From: Linderina pennispora
Lineage: Eukaryota > Kickxellomycota > Kickxellomycetes > Kickxellales > Kickxellaceae
Length of the DNA stretch: 64,000 nt
Assembly (NCBI RefSeq): GCF_002104995.1
Contig: NW_024468252.1
Coordinates: 1,116,001-1,180,000 of the forward strand
Direction: 5' to 3'
Under the pieces are notes generated by a model, which worked only from the letters and a program-made list of their open reading frames with translations, was not told the origin of the DNA and ran no database searches. Shown piece after piece: positions 53,651 through 64,000 of this stretch; within the stretch, counting starts at the first letter, position 1; every line of letters begins with the position of its first letter. The position numbers were made by a program, and so were the translations under genes.

Positions 53651-54172
53651 ATGGCGGCAGCTCTCTCACCGATCAAGAACGTGCGGCAGGTCATGCAGCG
53701 GGCGTTTGAGCGCGACGGGTTCGACAAGATGGTTTTGGGCAAGGTAGGCAGCCCGATGTGGCACGTGTGATACATGCACAAACACGCAGCTTATCTCCCC
53801 ACCTGATAGATGAACATCCTCTCTGCAGACGCCGGACGCGTCAAGGGCGAGATTCTGGTTGAGTCTCTCCACGGCAATGCTGCGGGAGGCACGCACGGTG
53901 GCTGGCTCTCGACAATCGTTGACGTGGGCGGGTCGCTGGCCATCGCCTCGCACGGGTTCCCCAGCACGGGCGTGTCGACCGACCTGTCGGTCTCGTTCCT
54001 GTCGGCGTCGGGGCCGGGACACAAGCTGGAGTTCGACGCACAGGTGCTGAAGCTGGGCCGCACGCTGGCGTACACGCGTGTCGACATCTTCAGCAACGAC
54101 AAGATGGTGGCGACTGGCAACCATACAAAGTTTATTGCAAAGGTGCCGAGAGGCGACGAAATAAAGAATTAG
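53651..54172 (+). CDS. Hotdog-fold acyl-CoA thioesterase (ACOT13/THEM2-like)
   Basis: Small thioesterase of 151 residues predicted to hydrolyse fatty acyl-CoA, from exons 53651-53743 and 53810-54172 (GTAGGC donor, TGATAG acceptor, phase 0). The hotdog signature AAGGTHGGWLSTIVDVGGSLAI contains the conserved HGG and the catalytic-region Asp. STDLSVSFLSASGPG and VLKLGRTLAYTRVDIF align with ACOT13. The stop lies only 8 bp from the stop of the convergent kinase gene. Confidence 0.88.
53744..53809 (+). other. Intron in thioesterase gene
   Basis: 66 bp, GTAGGC to CTGATAG. Joins VLGK to MNILSADAG in frame. Confidence 0.85.
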
Positions 54173-54180
54173 ACGCAGCT

Positions 54181-55272
54181 TTACGACAGCTGGCTGTTCC
54201 AGCCGCCCGGGATGCTCTGCTGGGCGGGCGCGACGGGGTCGCTTATCCTCTGAGCGAGGTCGGCGGGGGGTGCGTCGTCCGACGAGTTGGACGAGCTGTG
54301 GCTCAGTTTGCGCAGGCGGTTGACGGCCTGGATCTTCATGACAGCGCGGCGCAGAGTCTTCTTGGCATTGAAGTTCTCGATGACGTCGGGCAGCAGGTCG
54401 CGCGTCGACACGCTGGCACCTGCCAGCCACGGGTGCTTCAGCGCCTGCTCGGCAGTCATGCGCTCGTGCTGGTTGGGGCTCAGACAGCGCCTGATGAAGT
54501 CCTTGGCCTCGGCCGAGATGCCCCACCAGTAGCGCTCGTCAAACTCAATGTTGCCTGCCTGCATCGCCTGGATGAGCGAGTTCGGGTCCTCGAAGCGCCA
54601 GAACGGCGAGTATCCGCACAGCGTCGAGAACGTGACCACGCCCATCGACCAGATATCCACTGCCTTGCCGTGGCCCTGGCGTATCAGGACCTCGGGCGCC
54701 GCATACCCAAACGACCCGCACACTGTCGTCAGCACCTCGTCGTCGCTGCGCATGATCCGCGCAATGCCAAAGTCTGCCAGCATCAGCGGCGCATCCGGCG
54801 TGTCGTCGCGGAAAATGAAGTTCTCGGGCTTGATGTCGCGGTGGACAATGTTGTGCTGGTGCAGGTACGCCAGCGACTCGAACCCGGTGCGGATGAGCCG
54901 GACCGCGTCGCTCTCGGAGAAGTGCCCGTACTTGCAGATCTTCTCAAACAGCTCGCCGCCCGTGCACAGCTCGAACACCAGGTAGTACTTGTCCTTGGAC
55001 TCGAACCAGTCAAGCAGCTTGACGATGTGCGGGTGGTGCAGGTGGCCCACCACGTCTATCTCCTTGCGCACCATCATGTCGTCGCCGTTCAGCGCCGTCT
55101 TCTTGATCACCTTGATGGCCACCTTGCGCCCATCCGGGTTGAATATCGACTCCTTCACTTCGCCAAACGTGCCCGCGCCCAGAGTGCGCCCAAACGTGTA
55201 ATACAGCTTGCGCTCGTAGGAAGCCGGCTGCTGGGCAAACTGGTGCCACATGCTGCGAATGTGTGAAGTCAT
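54181..55272 (-). CDS. Calcium/calmodulin-dependent protein kinase, CaMKI-like
   Basis: Ser/Thr kinase of 363 residues. ATP loop LGAGTFGEVKE, catalytic Lys VAIKVIKK, HRDIKPENF catalytic loop, ADFG metal loop, activation segment DDEVLTTVCGSFGYAAPE with a phosphorylatable Thr, and DIWSMGVVTFSTLCGYSPF. After the kinase fold comes NAKKTLRRAVMKIQAVNRL, a basic amphipathic helix as in calmodulin-binding autoinhibitory segments, then a Ser-rich tail. This layout matches fungal Cmk1/Cmk2. Start at 55272 was chosen because the much longer upstream frame has no kinase-related sequence. Confidence 0.93.
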   Translation of the reverse strand: MTSHIRSMWHQFAQQPASYERKLYYTFGRTLGAGTFGEVKESIFNPDGRKVAIKVIKKTALNGDDMMVRKEIDVVGHLHHPHIVKLLDWFESKDKYYLVFELCTGGELFEKICKYGHFSESDAVRLIRTGFESLAYLHQHNIVHRDIKPENFIFRDDTPDAPLMLADFGIARIMRSDDEVLTTVCGSFGYAAPEVLIRQGHGKAVDIWSMGVVTFSTLCGYSPFWRFEDPNSLIQAMQAGNIEFDERYWWGISAEAKDFIRRCLSPNQHERMTAEQALKHPWLAGASVSTRDLLPDVIENFNAKKTLRRAVMKIQAVNRLRKLSHSSSNSSDDAPPADLAQRISDPVAPAQQSIPGGWNSQLS

Positions 55273-55682
55273 TGGGTCAAATAGGAAGTGACGAAATAGA
55301 AAAAAGGGCACCTGAAAGGAGTAGGAGTAGGAGGAGGAGGAGGAGGAAATAATAGGAATATACTCTGTTGAAAAATATAAAGCAGGAGAGAGCCAGGTCT
55401 GCACTCGCACGCTGCCAGTGCCCTTCACACCCACGCACCAAGAAATCAGCGCTTGCATTATTTGGCTTTGAAATAAAAATAGCCCCCACACCCTGGTCCT
55501 TGTTTGTCCAAACCTTCCAATGTCAGCCCCAAGCCTGCTCCTGCTGATTGGGCGCATTGACTGGGCGCTGCAATGCTTGGCAAAAGCACAGTCTGGATTC
55601 CCGATCGGCTCAAAAAAAAAAAAAAAGCTCCTTGGCACACGCGAGAATGCACAGGCCGGACAGCCGGCCAAAGCAAGGCCAT

Positions 55683-56627
55683 TTACTGATGCTCGACAAT
55701 GGACAGACTGCCAACCTTGGGCTCCAGCTCCACAGGTATCTTGCGCGCGCCCGACGTGCTGGCCAGGATCCCGTATCGCATCTGCGCGTCCCTGGCCTCG
55801 GTCAGCAGATCGGTAGAATCGGCAGCCATCATGATGTTCTCGTTGCCCTCCGTCAGTGCGCCGAAAATATACCCATTCGCCTTGTCGATCTCCTTGAGCA
55901 GCGCGGCCACCGAGTGCTTGTCGCTGATGCACAGCGTGTTGAAGCCAACCAGGTTGAAGTCCTCGATGAGCTCGCACACCGCCTTGTTCAGGCTCTTGAA
56001 CCGCCCGCTGGTCTCGCGCTCATTCAGGTGGTACAGCAGGTAGTCCAGGTCCATCACGCTCGTGTAGTACTCGAGGTTGAAGTCGAGCTCGCCCAGCTGC
56101 TCCAGCAGGTCGATCTTGGACAGCACGTTGACGTGCGGCAGTTCGAGCATGGTCATTGTGGTCAGCGACAGCATAAGCACCGAGATGAACTTTGCTGCCT
56201 CTGTGCAGTACGCCGCATCTACCAGGTGCACGCAAGCGAGCCGGAAGTCCTGCTTCTCCAGGTGCCGGATCATGCCCTTGATTGCGTCGTTGTGCGTGTA
56301 CAGCTCGACCTGCCCCGGGCAGTCAAAGATAAAGTAGCAGTCGTCGAACTCCTTCAGCTGCTTGTCCAGCCACTCGATGTTCTTGGCCAGGTACTCGATG
56401 CAGTACACCATGCCGCCGTTGGGCCCCAGCCCGAATGCCTCCATGGCATCATCGAGCGTGATCAGGTCTTCGATATTGATCGCACAGTCGCGTGCGTTGT
56501 CGTTGGCTGGGTCGAGATTGACGACGATTGTCTTGCGTCCAAGCTCATTGAGGAATTGCCGCAGCCCGTTGCAATACGTCGTCTTGCCGGATCCCGGCGG
56601 GCCAACCACGATCTGTCCAAATGGCAT
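55683..56627 (-). CDS. GPN2: GPN-loop GTPase 2
   Basis: Cytosolic GTPase that with GPN1/GPN3 supports assembly and nuclear import of RNA polymerase II and III. Single exon, 314 residues. Motifs in order: GPPGSGKTTYCNG (P-loop), NLDPAND, the family-defining GPN in FGLGPNGGMVYCIEYL, FDCPGQVELYTH (G3) and VLSKIDLL (G4). The FGLGPNGG context and the length point to GPN2 rather than GPN1, which has a long C-terminal tail. Complete. Confidence 0.93.
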   Translation of the reverse strand: MPFGQIVVGPPGSGKTTYCNGLRQFLNELGRKTIVVNLDPANDNARDCAINIEDLITLDDAMEAFGLGPNGGMVYCIEYLAKNIEWLDKQLKEFDDCYFIFDCPGQVELYTHNDAIKGMIRHLEKQDFRLACVHLVDAAYCTEAAKFISVLMLSLTTMTMLELPHVNVLSKIDLLEQLGELDFNLEYYTSVMDLDYLLYHLNERETSGRFKSLNKAVCELIEDFNLVGFNTLCISDKHSVAALLKEIDKANGYIFGALTEGNENIMMAADSTDLLTEARDAQMRYGILASTSGARKIPVELEPKVGSLSIVEHQ

Positions 56628-56788
56628 GGTGTAATGCTATCTTTTAGAAAACTGCAGCAGTGGCACGAAGAGAAGAGTCCGGATATGACGCCTGTCTGTC
56701 CCACCTCTCCTCTTACAAGTACTCGGCATTGAACGACCTTGCACAGCATGTATGGGAAATAAGGGGGAGATTTTATTCGACCGGCCTA

Positions 56789-59069
56789 CTAATTCTCGCC
56801 AATCTCCATGGGGATGTCGGCGCGCCCACCATGCTGCACAATATGCTCGTTGGACCACATACTGATGCCCAGCTGCGCCTTGGTGTCAAACGGCTTCGCC
56901 ATCAGCTTCAAAAACTTGCGTGTCAGGCCCACAGCCATGTCGGTCGACAGGTTCAGGCTGGTCTCTGTCATGCACTCCTGGATCCACCTCGGCATCTTGG
57001 AGCGCTTGTCCGCCCGCGAGTAGCGCTTGTCCGCCAGCACCATTAACCCGTAGTCGGTTTTGCCGCGGAGCACGCGCCCGACGCACTGCGATGCATGCCG
57101 GATCGCGTCGAATGTCAAAAAGTCGTTCTCGCGGATCTGGTGCGTCTCGCGCAGATACTCCAGCCGCGCCTTGAGGATCCGCGACTCGGTGTACTGGTAC
57201 GGGATCCCAAACATGATGACCGGCCCGCCCGTAGTTGTGGTCGAAATCAATACCCTCGCTGACCTTACCGCGCGCCACAGAGAGCAGAATCGCGCCACGT
57301 CCGTTGTCGCACGCGGTGCGGTAGTTCTGCAGTGCTACAGACGTTTCTGCTGCATCCGGCGTCTCAACAAAAATCAGCTTGTGCTTCCACACATCGCGCA
57401 GCACGCCGATCTCGTTCCACATCGACACAATGCTCTCCATGTATAGATACGACGGGAAGAATGCGACAATTCCGTCCGGAACACTCTTGGACATCTCAAT
57501 GAGCAGATTGCCGAAATTGCGCACCACCGCCGGGTCGTTGCGCACCTCAAACTTGCTGCTGATCGTAACCTGGTCGCTGCCGCGAGTCACCACCAGCGGC
57601 GCAAAGCACTGCCGTGCCAGTGTCATCGTAAACGACTCCTGCACTGCTGGCGTAAACTCGAGCATACGCGGGTACATGTCCATGGGCGATAGCGTGCCGG
57701 ATGTGATAATGACAGTGTGGAATCGCTGGAACACCGGCCGGATGGCAATTGCCGCATCCAGGCACGCCAAGTGCAGTACCGGGTTCGGGACTGTCGACTG
57801 GTCGCTCTCGAACGGCTCAAACAGCACCATAAACCCAGTATCGTATGTGGCACACAGCGTGGCAAACTCGGCCACCTTGGCCAGCGACGAAAACTCTTCG
57901 AGATCGGTCAGTTCCAGCGTGCGAATCAGTGATGCCAGCCGCTCCGCGCAGAACCGCAGCGGCTTGCGCTCAATATATGTGATTTCCCGCACATGCTGCA
58001 AGAACGACGGGGTGGTCTCTGCCACCACATGCATTACTCGCATGCGCGCCTTCAGGTACTCGACAAAACGCTTCAAGAACATTACAAAGTGCTCGGCGCG
58101 CCGGATATTGCCGGGCACTGCCTCAGTCAGCACGTCGTCAGGGAGTGTTGGGTTAGTCAGCACTGCGTCTTCTTCGCGCATCAGCGACGCGTCCCGCAGC
58201 CCCTCAACCAGCCGCTGGTACTCGTCCTGCAGCCGCTGCGAATCCTGCTGCTTGATCTCCGTCACTCTCTCGGCCAGCTTCTGCACACTCACCGAGCTAT
58301 TCCGCAGCGTGTAGTTTGTCAGGTCAATGCTCAGCGACTCAATACATGTGCTGTCGATATTATGCGCCTCGTCAAAGACAATGATCGAGTCCCGCGAGAA
58401 CTCCTTCGAAACGAGTTCTGCCACCTTAGGGTCGAGCATGTAATGGTAACTGTAGATGATGACGTCCGCCAGCGGGATGACACGCCGCGACAGGTAGTAC
58501 GGGCAGTAGCCAGCGTCGCGCCCGTAGTCCATCAGGTCGTCCATCGTGTACACTCCCGACGGCAGCAGATCCGCTGGATCTACTTCAGCCATCTTTTCAA
58601 AGAACCCGCAAAGCTCGATCTCGGGCTCCTCCTGAGCCTTACGGCGCACCCACGACGATGTCATTTCGCGGCACTTGGCATCGACAACCTTGCCCTTGCG
58701 CTCCTTCCTGACACGGTCATGGATGCACAGGTTCCGCCGCGATGTCAGCCCCAGGCCTAAAAAGTCTTTGTCCTCGCATCCGTGCTCGCGCCGGTACGCA
58801 ATCAACCGCTTCAGCTCCTCCAGCGCCTTGTCAATTTCTGGCACTGTTCGCGAGCAGTACACCAGCTTGCGTCGGCCAGGGTAGAACTGCTGGTATGCAA
58901 TAATCAGTGACAGCAGCGATACAGTCTTTCCAGTCCCTGAGGGCATCTCCAGCATGCAGTGGCCCTTGGAGTCCAGCGACTTCTTCAGCCCGCACATGTA
59001 CCGGTACTGCTCTGGATACACGTAGTCATACGGGAATATCACCGGCAGGTCGTCAATGTAGAACCGCAT
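56789..59069 (-). CDS. RAD3: TFIIH DNA helicase Rad3/XPD, one frame break
   Basis: 5'-to-3' helicase of TFIIH for nucleotide-excision repair and transcription. About 759 residues, against 760 for human XPD. Walker [10 protein letters not shown]; four Fe-S-cluster cysteines in [21 protein letters not shown] and [20 protein letters not shown]; and the C-terminal [20 protein letters not shown]. The frame is lost near 57218-57230 (coding GCCGGTC): without one G it reads [20 protein letters not shown] and runs to the stop at 56789. Rad3 is essential, so an inserted base in the assembly is the likely reason. Start [20 protein letters not shown] is canonical. Confidence 0.95.
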
Positions 59070-59350
59070 CGTTATGAAAGAGGCAGACAAAGTAGTTTCG
59101 GGTGGTGGGGGAATCCACTTTTGCACGCATTTTGATGCTGCGCTATGTACCTGTTGGACTGATGTGCGACAAGTATGGATATTTTCTGCGTCGTATAATC
59201 GCCAAACTTTGGTTGTGGGGTTGACACATTTAAAAGCAGGCGATCGGGTGGGGAGCGTAGTGCCAAGAGAAAAATACCTCGACCTCGTCTTTCTATTGAC
59301 CAATTCACCACTATTCACCACTATTCACATACAGTTGTACTCCATCGACA

Positions 59351-60218
59351 ATGACGGACATGGCGCGGCAGCTCCTGCAGGAGCTCATGGGCGAGTATCA
59401 GGACACAGGCAAGTCGTACACAGACGCAGACGTATGCAAGAACTACCTGGTCAGCTTCTGTCCAAACCAACTCTTTACAAACACCAAAGATGACCTCGGC
59501 CAGTGCACCCTGGTACACGACGACCGGCTACGCACCGCCTACCAGCAGTCGAGCGACCGCGGGCGGCTAGGCTACGAGCAGTCGTTCTACTCTTGGCTGC
59601 AGCAGCTGCACCACGACCTGCAGCGCAAGGTGCGCCGCGCCCACGAGCGTATCACAGCCGAAGCCGACGACACCCTGGCCAACCCGCACCGCGAGGAGAA
59701 GGAGGAGCGCGCCATTCTCATGGACGAGCGCATCCGGGAGATGCTGAAGCGGATTGAGGACTGTGGTATGAGCGGCCGCGTCGACGAGGCACTCAGTGTG
59801 TTGGCCAGCATGGAGAAGGCCAAGGCTGACTTGGTTGTGCTGCGCGAGCGCATTGACGCTGGAAACCCAATGTTCAAGAACGAGAAGCGCCTGGAGGTGT
59901 GTGATGTGTGCGGCGCGTTCCTGGTTCCCAACGATGCGTCGAAGCGCCTGGACGCCCACATCGAGGGCAAGCAGCACCAAGGATACCTGAAGATCCAGCA
60001 GGCACTTGAGACATACAAGAGCGAGGGCGGGAGTGTGCGCGAGTCGCGCGGCGGCGACCGCTACGGCGACAGCAGGCGGATACAATGCGCGCCGTCGCGA
60101 TGACTACCGCCGGTCCCGGTCGCGCTCCCGGTCGCGCTCACCGTATGGCGGGCGGCGTGGCTACGATCGTTCGTCGGGGTACTCGAGGGACTACTCGCGC
60201 AGTCGTCGTAGAAGGTAA
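59351..60218 (+). CDS. LUC7: Luc7-like U1 snRNP protein, one frame break near the end
   Basis: Spliceosomal protein that helps U1 snRNP choose 5' splice sites. About 288 residues. The first zinc-finger region has DADVCKNYLVSFCPNQLF and LGQCTLVHDDRL; then the coiled coil; the second finger RLEVCDVCGAFLVPNDASKR with DAHIEGKQHQGY; and an RS tail. The frame breaks near 60071-60083. Without one extra base it continues YNARRRDDYRRSRSRSRSRS and on to SRDYSRSRRRR at 60218; as written it stops at 60103. The RS tail is expected in this family, so the shift is probably an assembly insertion. Confidence 0.92.
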
Positions 60219-60302
60219 ACAACAAAACATAGGCTTTTTAATGATCAAGTAAACTCCAACTCTAAACCATCGTTGCGCTCCTTGCCCGTCCTTCGACACC
60301 CT

Positions 60303-60560
60303 CTAGATCGTCTTGTCATGGCGCGCCTTTCTGCGCTCGCGCACCCACATCTGCTTGCAGTTGCGGTATGCCTCAAAGTACTCGTTGCACAGCGACTTGT
60401 CGTAATTGTTGTCGTCAAGACACTTGAAGCTTGCCTTTGCCTCGATCCCGCACGGATCCATGAACTTTGACGACTTTTTGTTTTCGAACTCGCGCAGCGT
60501 TATGCGCCGCGGCTCCTTCTCATTTGACAGCCCGCGAATGTCGCTTGTTGTGTCGCTCAT
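60303..60560 (-). CDS. COX23: Twin CX9C mitochondrial protein Cox23
   Basis: Intermembrane-space protein of 85 residues needed for cytochrome c oxidase assembly. Two CX9C pairs: CGIEAKASFKC and CNEYFEAYRNC, oxidised by the Mia40 pathway in the family. KFMDPCGIEAKASFKCLDDN and a basic C-terminus resemble Cox23/CHCHD7. The gene is convergent with Luc7, 84 bp between stops. Confidence 0.85.
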   Translation of the reverse strand: MSDTTSDIRGLSNEKEPRRITLREFENKKSSKFMDPCGIEAKASFKCLDDNNYDKSLCNEYFEAYRNCKQMWVRERRKARHDKTI

Positions 60561-62165
60561 TATGAACAGTGGGTCGATTACAGAGAGAAATGCAGCCGAG
60601 TGCAGAGTAGTGAAACGAGTGGCCAGCAGCAGCCGTAGCAGCGACGGGCAAATGCACTAGCAACAGCAGCTGATGACATGATCATTTATCTCTGCTGCCG
60701 GCTCAGCTTGAGTCCGGCTCGGTAGCTGCGACGGCTTGGCTGCCAGAGAAAAATCACCAGAATGTCCGCAAATGGTGCAGCACTACATCGCCTGAGCTCA
60801 ACATTCGGCACATCAGGTGTGACATGGATTGCGGCAATTGATTTCTCTGGTCATGATGCGCCGGTCTATCCCCGACATTGCTCCAATTGCCAAACCCAGA
60901 TACACACACCGGACTGTGCTAGCCATTCATGGCCAGCCCTAGACAAGTCTCGGCCGAGCAGCACAGGAAATTCATAGTTACGGAATACGATCCAAATCGA
61001 GACAGCACCCGCCAGGGGCTAGGCGTACTTGTTGCCAATTGCAGAGGTCCGGACAAGCTTTTGAGGCTAGTTTTCAGTCGACATGATACAAGAAGTGAAT
61101 TTTGTCATTGAAATGTCGGCTTTGCACTGGCCGAGTGCAATGTGCGTATGGCATGATTCAGCCTAGTTCGTCCAGTCAGTTACCTTCGGGCGACGATCTA
61201 TGCATCTATGGTTGCACCACACTTCACCACACTCCCTAATTCTTATTTTCTGCTTCTTGCTCCTCCCCCACACCGGAACGTCACCGGCCTCATCATTCAG
61301 AAGCTGCAAAAGATTCACGCAACATTGGCATTTGAAGATTTCCAGTTCCACTTCATATGTAAGCCGCATTTGCCAGGGAAAACATAGAGCCTCATCTGTT
61401 TTGCTCTTTGTGCTACAAGATCCATCCCTCTTTTTTCTGTGCTGGATGCGGAAAGATGGGAATTACCGAGCGATGACTGTTGCAGCCAACAGACAGGCAA
61501 AAGAAAAAAGGCACAGGATGATGCATACCACGCCCCCACCAGGGCGGAGTGTTGGACAACTTTCCCATATGCCCTTGGCCACAAGTATGCTGCGACATTT
61601 GAATATTGCATCTTTATTTTTGCTCCTTTCGCTTGAGAAACAAACATGAGAAAATTTGGTGCACTGTACCTCCACTCCAATTCACTCCTTCCGCATCGTG
61701 CAGTGTGCACCGTGCATGGCAAACAGTCTCTTCATCGGAGCAGGCGAAGATCAGGTTCGCTTTTGGTTTGTTTTTTTTTTTTTTGAGTGCTTCTGTCTTA
61801 CAAAAAATTTAAATATAGGTGTCGCCGTGCAGAGCGAGCTGTTGAGGGATCTGTTTGAGAGGCTGGGAGGCAAAGGAAAAACAAGCTGTCCAAAGCGAAA
61901 ATCACCTTTCAGCTGAGGATGCCTGCTGCTAAGAGTGCTATTCGGTCCACCTACCATGGAACATGATTCTCGAAGCGACGTTCGTGCACCCAGATCAGCA
62001 CGGTATATTACTTGTTTCGCGTTAGCCTATGAGCTCGACCAGCCTACTGTTGCAGTCACAGATCTGACTCGGCGGAGCGGCGCAAAAACATGCTATATGA
62101 CCCACCGGTGACACATCGGTAGCAGGCTCATCCAGTCCGCGAGGGGTTGCGGCCAAATTTTTATT

Positions 62166-62205
62166 CACTAGGGGTTTCGCTGGCGTCGGAGAAAAACGCC
62201 TAGTG
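62166..62205. repeat. Imperfect inverted repeat / stem-loop
   Basis: CACTAGGGGTTT pairs with AAACGCCTAGTG with one mismatch in 12, around a 16-base loop. It lies in non-coding sequence; function unknown. Confidence 0.5.
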
Positions 62206-63567
62206 CAAGGGCTGGAAGACGGTGGAGAATCAGTTCGTTTGCACAAATCGGTTATTTTTCAGTTGGGCGTATTTGGGCAGCGCCCATCCTTCATGTCGTG
62301 TAGCCATACGTGCCTGGTGGAATGAAGAGAATGCATGCTTTTAATACTTTGCAGCCTTGCGCGCCCACCGCATGCACCTGCCCGTGTAACACCACTCCCT
62401 CAAGAACCCAATGCCCATCCTTGCAAGCCTTCAGAAAAGAGACAGGATCCGAGTGTCAGTCCTTATCGGCAATAGACTTGCTGCCTCATGTTTGTGTAAC
62501 TGGGAAGCAGGTCGGTCGTTTCGTGTGGGAGTCGAGGAGCCTTGAGAAATAAGCAGATCCCCGGCCTGCGCCTATCCCGAGGCCAGACGGATCCGTCCAG
62601 AGGCCCGCTATTTGTAGGGACGGATGCATGAAACTTGTGGCGAATAGCACTAGCAAGAGGTAGCTGAGGGAGTAGTGGGCGCAGTGCCATTATAGGCTGG
62701 GCACCCGCCGGTGTCGGAGGTGCGACGGGGGAGGGCGGGGAGGGCCTCGCAGACAGACTGGGGAGCCGCTGGCCTGCTGCTGTGGTTTCAGCGGGCTCGG
62801 CTTCGTGATTGAGCAATCCAGCGATGCCCTGCTCCCCCACCCCCTCTCGCGTCTCGGCCGTTGTTCATTTCTGGTTTGGCTAGTCAAATGCCACATCGCT
62901 TCTTCCGCGGTGAAAATCGCCAATTCCCTTCTCTCCCTCTCCCTCTGACATGCAGGAGCAGCTCTTGCATCCCTGTTTGGCACAGGCCAGCAGCAGTGTG
63001 CAATTGCACACTAAGGGAGTGGAGGGTGGGCGCTGTTAATGTTAATAATGCGCACAGCGGTTTGTGAAACAAGGCTGTCTGGCGCAATGTACCTGGCATT
63101 GCACCAGCCAGGCGTGTTGCTTGAAAGCAGATGGTGCACCCAGGAGCGAATGAGGCGGCCACCACATGAACTATACCCTAAAGAGCAAGGTACGCCCCGG
63201 TTACACGCGGAGTGCTAAATAAACCGAAAAGAGGTGGCAGCGAGGGGGCTGGCAAACCAGTTGCTGATTAGCTAACAGCGCGATCTGCCACCTCTGCGTT
63301 CATGATAACGGCAGTGGTCCGTTGCGTTGCTGCTCTGATTTGCTGTGTGGTTCCGTATCCTCGAGCAGCAGCAGAAGGCGAATAGCGGAGGCCAAAGTCT
63401 GCCAGCTTTATGAAAAATCCTTCCAATCCGTTGAATCGGTGGAGACTGCTGCCACCCCTTCCGTAGTCGCTTCGCAATTGCTCGAATAGCGACCAGGCCT
63501 GTCCACCCCGACCGCCCGCCCTGGCCGCCCACCCTGACCGCCCAAGCGCAGCAACAAACGGAGGGCC

Positions 63568-63662
63568 CCTGTGTGTGTGTCTGGCATAGGGCCAGGTGAG
63601 CGCAGGCTAGCTGGAGCGTGTATGTGGGCGTGTATGTATGTGTTTGTGCGCGCGTGCGTGTG
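63568..63662. repeat. GT-rich low-complexity patch
   Basis: Runs of GTGTGT, GTATGTATGT and GCGCGTGCGTGTG within about 95 bp of intergenic DNA. Confidence 0.8.
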
Positions 63663-64000
63663 GAGGGGGCGATCGCAGACAGGTATGTGTCAACAACAGA
63701 TGCAGAGCGAAGAAAAAGGCATGCATTGCGTGCAAAATGGCGGTGGCTTCGTTTATTCTTGCCCATTTGTTTCTCTCTTGCATCCCACTATCCTTGTCGA
63801 GGCAGATGTGTCCAACAACAGAAATGATAGAATGTAAAAATGGACTATACACAAACGCAAGGTGCATTGCTTGGCGGTATTGCGCTATTTTCTCCATTGC
63901 TTTTTCCAGCAATTTGCCACTCGCCACAATACACATGCATCAATATGCGAACAAGCATAGCGAGCAGAGTGTCCTCGCCATCGTCTTGGCCCGTAACAAC

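Larger units (their letters stand above)
60561..64000. other. Gene-poor right end
   Basis: About 3.4 kb with no convincing coding region, tRNA or rRNA. It contains T-runs (61769-61784), a stem-loop at 62166-62205 and a GT/GTATGT-rich patch at 63568-63662. It may hold long regulatory regions or the 5' part of a gene beyond the window. Confidence 0.5.

Noticed and set aside
54181-55977. 598-codon ORF as the full kinase
   Set aside because: The N-terminal 235 codons cross the leader and simple-sequence GGA tract and part of the spacer; the kinase starts normally at 55272.
22402-60218. Programmed +1 frameshifting as a shared mechanism
   Set aside because: The twelve sites share no slippery codon, stop codon or downstream structure visible by eye, and two need the opposite correction; kept only as an alternative to assembly error.
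1-64000. tRNA, rRNA, snRNA or CRISPR arrays
   Set aside because: No B-box/A-box pair, no conserved rRNA or U6 sequence and no spaced direct repeats were noticed on either strand; a covariance-model search was not possible.

Overview
The window reads as nuclear DNA of an early-diverging filamentous fungus. The evidence is GT-AG introns (often GTAAGT donors), a complete set of typical fungal nuclear genes (trifunctional HIS4, Ars2, Yju2, Slh1/ASCC3, Rad3/XPD, GPN2, Luc7, ribosomal P1, Cox23), GC-rich coding sequence and a Helitron. The expanded family of F-box-like/leucine-rich-repeat proteins and retention of dynactin p24 and DHTKD1-type E1 enzymes fit Kickxellomycotina (Coemansia/Linderina-like), but that placement is an inference.

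Layout. 1-4252: minus-strand Helitron (RepHel protein), cut by the window edge, two introns and one in-frame stop. 4694-8120: mitochondrial thiamine pyrophosphate carrier and two tandem glutathione S-transferases, all minus. 9120-18660, plus strand: an F-box-like protein, HIS4, a DUF2408-like protein and Ars2. 18714-22007, minus: peroxisomal acyl-CoA oxidase and an RTA1-family membrane protein. 22402-27664: a gene-poor stretch with two broken F-box-like genes and one small ORF behind a TATA box. 28406-30512, plus: a PX-domain protein and Yju2. 30559-37054, minus: Slh1/ASCC3 helicase, divergent from a PP2C phosphatase (37544-39200). 39877-43501, plus: a low-complexity RGG-rich protein and a Red5/ZC3H3-like CCCH zinc-finger protein. 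43581-51363, minus: two tandem 2-oxoadipate dehydrogenase-like E1 genes with opposite architecture (ten exons versus none visible). 51737-60560: a dense housekeeping block (dynactin p24, P1, ACOT13-like thioesterase, CaM kinase, GPN2, Rad3, Luc7, Cox23). 60561-64000: no gene recognised.

Many genes carry single-base frame breaks: RAD3, SLH1, LUC7, the Red5-like gene, both E1 genes, two F-box genes and the RGG-rich gene. Ten of twelve are one extra base, mostly beside short homopolymers. Because they hit genes that should be essential, uncorrected assembly indels are the likeliest cause. This limits every 'pseudogene' call here. Translations across such sites are described by position only.

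Functional themes: mRNA and RNA metabolism (Ars2, Yju2, Luc7, Red5-like, Slh1), mitochondrial cofactor and 2-oxoacid metabolism (TPP carrier beside TPP-dependent E1 enzymes elsewhere in the window), stress and lipid metabolism (GSTs, ACOX, thioesterase, RTA1). Convergent gene pairs are very tight (8 to about 85 bp between stop codons), so overlapping 3' ends are expected.
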